From NCBI GenBank assembly GCA_964542255.1, contig CAZITV010000062.1, positions 1-12,022 on the forward strand: a stretch of DNA of 12,022 nucleotides, given 5' to 3'. Under the pieces are notes generated by a model, which did no database searches, was not told the DNA's origin, and worked only from the letters and a program-made list of their open reading frames with translations. Both the position numbers and the translations under genes were made by a program. Shown in pieces: positions 8,215-12,022 of this stretch. The stretch's first letter is position 1. Every line of letters begins with the position of its first letter. Source of the DNA: CAYMSF01 sp964542255. Its GTDB lineage: Bacteria > Verrucomicrobiota > Lentisphaeria > Victivallales > Victivallaceae.

Positions 8215-9045
8215 TTAATGTTTTTTAAAAATTGGGACGTATGGATGAATAGGCAAAAACCTTTTAGTATTTAAGACTACCTCGTGTTCAGCTTCGCCAG
8301 TTACCATAAATCCGCGGGCATTGATACTGTTGTGAATATTGTTCAGTATATGATGAGCAAGTTGGGGTTTATAATAAAACAATATGTTACTGCATAATAC
8401 AATATCAAAGTCACCATAGATGCTTGCTGGAGGAAACGCCACAACTTCATCAAGAAGATTATGGTGCGAAAAATCAATATTCCGCTTCAAACCCGGCACA
8501 ACTGCAAAAGCACCGTTGCGCTGTTCAAAATAAGCATTAATACGCTGCAACGAAACCTTCTGCACAAAATTGTACTCATAAACACCGGTTTTCGCTAACT
8601 CTAATTCATGTTCAGAACAATCGGTTGCAAATATTTGATACGAAAAATCATTTCCACGCAGCTTTGCCAGTTCATCTAGCAGAATCGCCAGCGAATAAGT
8701 TTCATGACCGGCGGCACAAGCTGCTGACCAAATGCGCAACTTATACGGAGCTTGACGTTTTTTATCATTTAACAACGTTGGGATAACTAATTGTTCTAGC
8801 AAAGCGAATGTCAAAGGGTTGCGAAAAAATTCACTATGAGAATTAAGCAGCATTTTCACTAAAACCGCCGTTTCGCCGGCGTTAGTAGATATATGAGTAA
8901 AATAACTGGCTAACGAACATTCAATCGGCAGCATCCTGATACGGTGGTTAATAGTGTCAAGCAAAAAAGCGTCGGCAAAAACTGAAACATCAACATGCTC
9001 TTTATCTTTTATCCAGGACACTATTTTTTTAATATCTTCATTCAT
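8215..9045 (-). CDS. CheR-type protein-glutamate methyltransferase
   Basis: The product is 276 aa from the ATG at 9045. The CheR N-terminal helical domain is followed by SEFFRNP (71-77), which holds the conserved Arg (R75). The SAM-binding motif around W106-S118 reads as C110-A-A-G-H-E-T-Y-S where most relatives have C-S-T-G-E-E-P-Y-S. The ATD at 140-142 and C218-S-N-I-L-F-Y-Y match the later SAM-site elements, except that the usual Arg of C-R-N is S219. CheR proteins transfer methyl from S-adenosylmethionine to receptor glutamates. Here no chemoreceptor, CheB or CheW is present, and the next gene is a HAMP-containing kinase 29 nt downstream, so the target may be that kinase (inference). The frame is open up to a TTG at 9099, which would overlap the epimerase gene by 19 nt. 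The ATG fits the usual CheR N-terminus better, but neither start has a strong ribosome site. Confidence 0.88.
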   Translation of the reverse strand: MNEDIKKIVSWIKDKEHVDVSVFADAFLLDTINHRIRMLPIECSLASYFTHISTNAGETAVLVKMLLNSHSEFFRNPLTFALLEQLVIPTLLNDKKRQAPYKLRIWSAACAAGHETYSLAILLDELAKLRGNDFSYQIFATDCSEHELELAKTGVYEYNFVQKVSLQRINAYFEQRNGAFAVVPGLKRNIDFSHHNLLDEVVAFPPASIYGDFDIVLCSNILFYYKPQLAHHILNNIHNSINARGFMVTGEAEHEVVLNTKRFLPIHPYVPIFKKH

Positions 9046-9080
9046 TAAAAACCGCGTGTTTGCTTGATACTCCACAAAAC

Positions 9081-10064
9081 TTATTTGTTGTTTTTGCAAT
9101 GCTGAGTAAGCCTGATACTGGTTGCAACATCATCAATGATTTTTTCCAAGGATAATTCTGGTGACCAGCCCAATGCTGAATGTATCGCACCAATATCTGG
9201 CGCACGATGCAGCATATCCTCAAAACCTTTTTCATAGGCTTGTTCGTAGGGAATATAGGTCAAACTTGATTTACTGTTCAAATGCTTGATAACAAACTCT
9301 GCCAATTGTTTAATAGTTATGCGGTGTGTACTGCCAATATTAAAAATCTTACCGTTGCAGGCATCAGAATCAAATAAAAGCCGCAGTGCGCGCACTGTAT
9401 CGAACACATGGCAAAAACAACGTGATTGATTGCCGTCACCATATACCGGTATCGGCAAATTTTGCAGTGCAGAACTAACAAAACGAGGCACAACCATGCC
9501 GTATTGTCCAGTTTGACGCGGCCCCACCGTGTTAAAAAAACGTACTATGGTACCATTAAGACCGCAATCCCGATGATATGCTAATAAATAAAACTCATCG
9601 AGTAATTTACTGCAGGCATATGACCAGCGTGAGTTGGTAGGACATCCAATTAACAAATCATCTTTTTCGTTGAAATAGTTTTTTGTAGATTTGCCGTAAA
9701 CTTCGCTGGTAGAAGCAATGATGATTCTTTTTCCAAGTTTTGCCGTTGCTTCGAGCATTCGTTCAGTGCCGTGAACATTGGTTACTATGGTGCGCACCGG
9801 GTCGCGTACTACCAATTCAACTCCGACGGCGGCAGCAAGGTGAACAACCAAATCATGACCGCTGACGATTTGCTCCAAACCACTCATGGTAAGAATATCA
9901 TCTTGAATAAACCTGAAGTTATGGTGCTCTTTAATTTGTTCCAAATTGCTGATTGAACCAGTGGAAAGATTATCAATTGCGGTAACATGATGTCCATCCG
10001 CAATCAACGATTCACCCAAGTGTCCGCCGATGAATCCGGCGCCGCCGGTAATTAAATAGCGCAT
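9081..10064 (-). CDS. NAD-dependent epimerase/dehydratase (extended SDR, sugar nucleotide)
   Basis: The 327-residue product is an extended short-chain dehydrogenase. The Rossmann nucleotide loop is G7-G-A-G10-F-I-G13 with D31 at the end of strand two, which favours NAD(H) over NADP(H). HLAAAV (75-80), the S-T-S-E-V-Y-G block (118-124) and the catalytic Y149-x-x-x-K153 (in SYACSK) are all present. The FFNTVGPRQ motif (176-184) and the YGDGNQSR segment (208-215) are typical of UDP-sugar epimerases, decarboxylases and 4,6-dehydratases. The most similar remembered group is generic GalE/UXS-like enzymes, so the exact sugar cannot be read from sequence; a role in envelope glycan precursors is inferred. 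The ATG is preceded by a good GGAGAA site and follows the pssA stop by a single base, so the two are translationally linked. Confidence 0.92.
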   Translation of the reverse strand: MRYLITGGAGFIGGHLGESLIADGHHVTAIDNLSTGSISNLEQIKEHHNFRFIQDDILTMSGLEQIVSGHDLVVHLAAAVGVELVVRDPVRTIVTNVHGTERMLEATAKLGKRIIIASTSEVYGKSTKNYFNEKDDLLIGCPTNSRWSYACSKLLDEFYLLAYHRDCGLNGTIVRFFNTVGPRQTGQYGMVVPRFVSSALQNLPIPVYGDGNQSRCFCHVFDTVRALRLLFDSDACNGKIFNIGSTHRITIKQLAEFVIKHLNSKSSLTYIPYEQAYEKGFEDMLHRAPDIGAIHSALGWSPELSLEKIIDDVATSIRLTQHCKNNK

Positions 10065-10065
10065 A

Positions 10066-10923
10066 TCAATTCTCCAATGTGGATTTATTTATTGCTGGAC
10101 GTAGAATAATATCCCGTATCTTTGTAAAAATCATTACTATCGGTCCGGAAAAGATATAAAGGTTAACTATTATCAATATGCCCAATGACTTGGTAACCGC
10201 AACCAAAGCCAGACACAACAGTAATATTATCAAACGGTTTTTGTTGCGCCGCACCGAAAATAGCCACTTGCCAATGTGTTGATATGGTATGTTGCTCACC
10301 ATTAAAAGCCCGACGACAGCGGCATAAATTGGAGCTGCAAAAGCTAAAAATGTAACTGGACCTGGATAGTCAGCATAAAAAATTATCAAACTGCATATAG
10401 CAGCGGCAGCACCCGGTGATGGCAAGCCGGTAAATTTTTCACCACTTTTCTTTTCTAAAATTGCATGAACATTATAGGTTGCCAGCCGCAAAGCGGCACA
10501 ACCGAGATAAATTGCGCAAAGAGCATAAATAATGAAGTTATTAGTAACGGTTAGTGAGCGCAAACTGTGTGCCATTATCGCGACTGATACCGCCGGTGCC
10601 ACGCCAAACGTTACCATATCAGCTAAAGAATCCATCTGCAGTCCGTGCATGCTCGCCGCATTAAATACGCGTGCAGCGAATCCGTCCAATGCGTCGAATA
10701 CCATTGCGCAAATTATAATCCATGCGCCAACCGCCATCACATCCATTACCTGTTCTGGCCGTTCACACCGGTAGAGCTGCAGAGCTGATAAGATTGCGGC
10801 GAAACCGCACAGTGAATTACATAATGTCAATGCGTTGGGCACATGCTTAAACCAGCTGTTGCGTTCGATCAGCATTTTAAATTTTAATCTAATCCTGCTT
10901 TTGCTTTTGCTTATGTCAGCCAT
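10066..10923 (-). CDS. pssA: CDP-diacylglycerol--serine O-phosphatidyltransferase
   Basis: The 285-residue membrane protein carries the full CDP-alcohol phosphatidyltransferase signature: D77, D80-G81, A84-R85, then eight residues, G94, D98 and D102, the metal- and CDP-binding positions. It has about six to eight hydrophobic segments after a basic N-terminus (residues 1-27). The N-terminal NALTLCN pattern just before the first segment is typical of the integral-membrane (type II) PssA family, not the phospholipase-D-like E. coli enzyme. The reaction is CDP-diacylglycerol plus L-serine to phosphatidylserine plus CMP, at the inner membrane. The adjacent psd gene, 15 nt upstream, encodes the next enzyme, which strongly supports serine as the alcohol. 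The start is the ATG at 10923, with only a weak upstream GGG element. Confidence 0.95.
   Translation of the reverse strand: MADISKSKSRIRLKFKMLIERNSWFKHVPNALTLCNSLCGFAAILSALQLYRCERPEQVMDVMAVGAWIIICAMVFDALDGFAARVFNAASMHGLQMDSLADMVTFGVAPAVSVAIMAHSLRSLTVTNNFIIYALCAIYLGCAALRLATYNVHAILEKKSGEKFTGLPSPGAAAAICSLIIFYADYPGPVTFLAFAAPIYAAVVGLLMVSNIPYQHIGKWLFSVRRNKNRLIILLLCLALVAVTKSLGILIIVNLYIFSGPIVMIFTKIRDIILRPAINKSTLEN
10070..10075 (-). promoter_or_regulatory. Shine-Dalgarno of the epimerase gene
   Basis: GGAGAA on the minus strand, with GGAG 7 nt before the ATG at 10064. It is embedded in the last codons of pssA, so ribosomes finishing pssA can restart here. Confidence 0.7.
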
Positions 10924-10938
10924 TATTTACCCGTGTTT

Positions 10939-11634
10939 TTATTTTATCGTACTAATAATTGACGTTCCGGAATAGACCCGGTCGCCGACCTTGACCTGTA
11001 GTGCAAAACGTTCAGAAGCCGGCAAATATATTTCGGTGCGCGAGCCAAATTTAATCATACCGTAAATTTGACCTTTGACCAGTTTGTCACCGATTTCCGG
11101 TGGACAAACAATCCGGCGGGCGATAGCTCCTGAAATTTGCCGAACAGCCAGCGGAAATTGTTCCCCGTTCAAACCGGCAGTACCGGCGATTGTCATTGCC
11201 TCATTCTCTTTGGCGCAATTACTGTTTCTGGCATCGAGATATTTACCTGGCCGATATTGTTTGCTGGTTACAGTAAAATCATAGGGAGCGCGATTGACGT
11301 GAACATCAAATACTGAAAGGAAAATGCCAATTTTAACCACATCCATACCCTTAAAAACATCAATTTCACAATCTTTTATTATATTAATATCTTTTACCAG
11401 TCCGTCTGCCGGAGAAATAATCAGGTCAGGTTGAGTTGGAATTATCCGATTGGGCACCCTGAAAAAAGCGGCAACTGCCAACCAAAGGACAAATGTAAAA
11501 ATTGCTAATGATATTCCCAGTCCAGCATAGCCGCGGTTGGCTAAAATTATAAAGAATACTATCAAAATCAGCGCGGCAATCCCGCTGACGCCCCATTCTC
11601 TTACACCATACATTGTCAATTTAATCATTTGCAA
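10939..11634 (-). CDS. psd: Phosphatidylserine decarboxylase proenzyme (short, archaeal-type)
   Basis: This pyruvoyl enzyme decarboxylates phosphatidylserine to phosphatidylethanolamine. The 231-residue product has two N-terminal membrane segments (about 16-33 and 38-58), then the SPADG motif with D77, the FDVHVNRAP block with H112, and the G197-S198 processing site in KFGSR. Asp-His-Ser is the self-cleavage triad, and S198 should become the pyruvoyl group of the small alpha chain (198-231). The length matches the compact PSD-A group, shorter than the roughly 300-residue E. coli enzyme. Two starts compete: TTG at 11634, with AGGA 6 nt upstream, and ATG at 11628, with the same site 12 nt away. 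Spacing favours TTG. It is the first recognised gene of the set and sits immediately upstream of pssA, its substrate supplier. Confidence 0.95.
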   Translation of the reverse strand: MQMIKLTMYGVREWGVSGIAALILIVFFIILANRGYAGLGISLAIFTFVLWLAVAAFFRVPNRIIPTQPDLIISPADGLVKDINIIKDCEIDVFKGMDVVKIGIFLSVFDVHVNRAPYDFTVTSKQYRPGKYLDARNSNCAKENEAMTIAGTAGLNGEQFPLAVRQISGAIARRIVCPPEIGDKLVKGQIYGMIKFGSRTEIYLPASERFALQVKVGDRVYSGTSIISTIK

Positions 11635-11640
11635 CTAACG

Positions 11641-11644
11641 TCCT
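11641..11644 (-). promoter_or_regulatory. Ribosome binding site deciding the psd start
   Basis: AGGA on the minus strand lies 6 nt before the TTG at 11634 and 12 nt before the ATG at 11628. The spacing supports the TTG start. This is a short motif, so the call is modest. Confidence 0.45.
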
Positions 11645-11795
11645 AATTTAAGCTGATTAAAAACTCACAAAAAAATGCATATAACTCTAGTTCCCGACAC
11701 GACCAATATTCAGCACTTAAAACAGTCCTGCATTGACACAAAAACTGTGAGATGTAAATAGTCAAAGAAAAATTTTCAGCCTTTAGCGCTAATTT

Positions 11796-11835
11796 CAAAA
11801 CTCTTTTGAGATTTTTGCGTCTTTTTCGAGTTTTG
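11796..11835 (-). repeat. 8-bp inverted repeat in the psd leader
   Basis: Perfect arms CAAAACTC (11796-11803) and GAGTTTTG (11828-11835) are separated by 24 nt. In the minus-strand RNA they would form an 8-bp stem. No U-run follows on the minus strand, so it does not look like an intrinsic terminator. Confidence 0.5.
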
Positions 11836-11882
11836 GGCGACTTAAGCTCACCTTGCGTAACGCTGCTACGCTTGATTTCGCC
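11836..11882 (-). repeat. Nested hairpin element in the psd leader
   Basis: The inner arms at 11855-11861 and 11865-11871 form a 7-bp stem in the minus-strand RNA (GCGUAGC with GUUACGC, one G-U pair) around a 3-nt AGC loop. The outer arms at 11836-11840 and 11878-11882 (GGCGA/UCGCC) can close it with a 5-bp stem. The element directly abuts the 8-bp inverted repeat at 11796-11835. Possible identities are a structured leader RNA or a dispersed intergenic repeat; I recognise no named riboswitch class. Confidence 0.45.
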
Positions 11883-11970
11883 TATAATCGTCAAAACTTT
11901 CAAAAAATCCTGCAAAACATCAATTCAAAATAGTTTTGCAATTACCTCTTTAACTATTAACTTCAAAGTG

Positions 11971-11998
11971 AATATATCATTTTCTCTTGAGGTTTCAA
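11971..11998 (-). promoter_or_regulatory. Candidate sigma70 promoter of the gene cluster
   Basis: On the minus strand TTGAAA (11993-11998) and TATATT (11971-11976) are separated by 16 nt; each box matches the sigma70 consensus at five of six positions. Transcription would begin near 11964 and leave a leader of about 330 nt before psd. This is the best box pair I found in the region by eye; other promoters closer to psd are not excluded. Confidence 0.42.
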
Positions 11999-12022
11999 AC
12001 TCACTGTGCGATATTTCAGCGA

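Larger units (their letters stand above)
11645..12022. other. About 380 nt without a convincing gene
   Basis: The region holds the candidate promoter and the inverted repeats described separately. One minus-strand frame is open for 90 codons (11915-11643), but it begins with TTG, lacks a ribosome site, is crossed by the hairpins and reads as an unnatural mix, with a basic first half and a Cys/Phe/Tyr-rich end. I treat it as non-coding. I see no tRNA-like cloverleaf and no clear terminator. Confidence 0.55.

Noticed and set aside
11678..11706. TTGGTC-17 nt-TATATG as a psd-proximal promoter on the minus strand
   Set aside because: The -35 box matches the consensus at only three positions and the -10 at four; the pair at 11971-11998 is clearly better.
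11643..11915. 90-codon open frame on the minus strand upstream of psd
   Set aside because: It starts with TTG, has no ribosome binding site, overlaps several inverted repeats and its composition does not resemble a folded protein. It may be a by-product of a structured or repeated non-coding element.

Overview
The window looks like a chromosomal piece of a Gram-negative bacterium with moderate GC. Evidence for this is a phosphatidylethanolamine pathway (serine-type PssA plus a short, archaeal-type Psd), large membrane hybrid kinases and a sugar-nucleotide epimerase. A member of the PVC/Lentisphaerota-like lineages would fit, but that is a guess from gene style; there is no rRNA or other marker gene to settle it.

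All seven convincing genes lie on the minus strand, so transcription runs from right to left. The order is psd (11634-10939), pssA (10923-10066), an NAD-dependent epimerase/dehydratase (10064-9081), a CheR-type methyltransferase (9045-8215), a membrane hybrid histidine kinase (8185-5177), a soluble receiver-PAS-GAF-PAS-kinase-receiver protein (5187-2296) and a U32-family protein (2292-64). Gaps are 15, 1, about 35, 29, -11 and 3 nt, so the set could be one transcript of about 11.6 kb. A candidate sigma70 promoter sits at 11971-11998. A weaker internal candidate with a perfect extended -10 sits just before the first kinase. The roughly 380 nt at the right edge hold no convincing gene but do contain several inverted repeats.

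Functionally, the upstream genes make the membrane lipid phosphatidylethanolamine and probably a modified sugar nucleotide for the envelope. The middle block is a sensory module: an orphan CheR, a membrane kinase with a 4-helix-bundle-like sensor, HAMP, GAF, a long heptad coil, a kinase core and two receivers, and a translationally overlapping soluble kinase that begins with a receiver and ends with a degenerate receiver. There is no chemoreceptor, CheB, CheW, HPt domain or DNA-binding output in the window. The last gene belongs to the U32 family, whose studied members hydroxylate RNA.

The most interesting content is the CheR/double-hybrid-kinase module, and in particular the pseudo-receiver at the end of the second kinase, the regular six-heptad linker in the first, and the coupling of the module to phospholipid genes.
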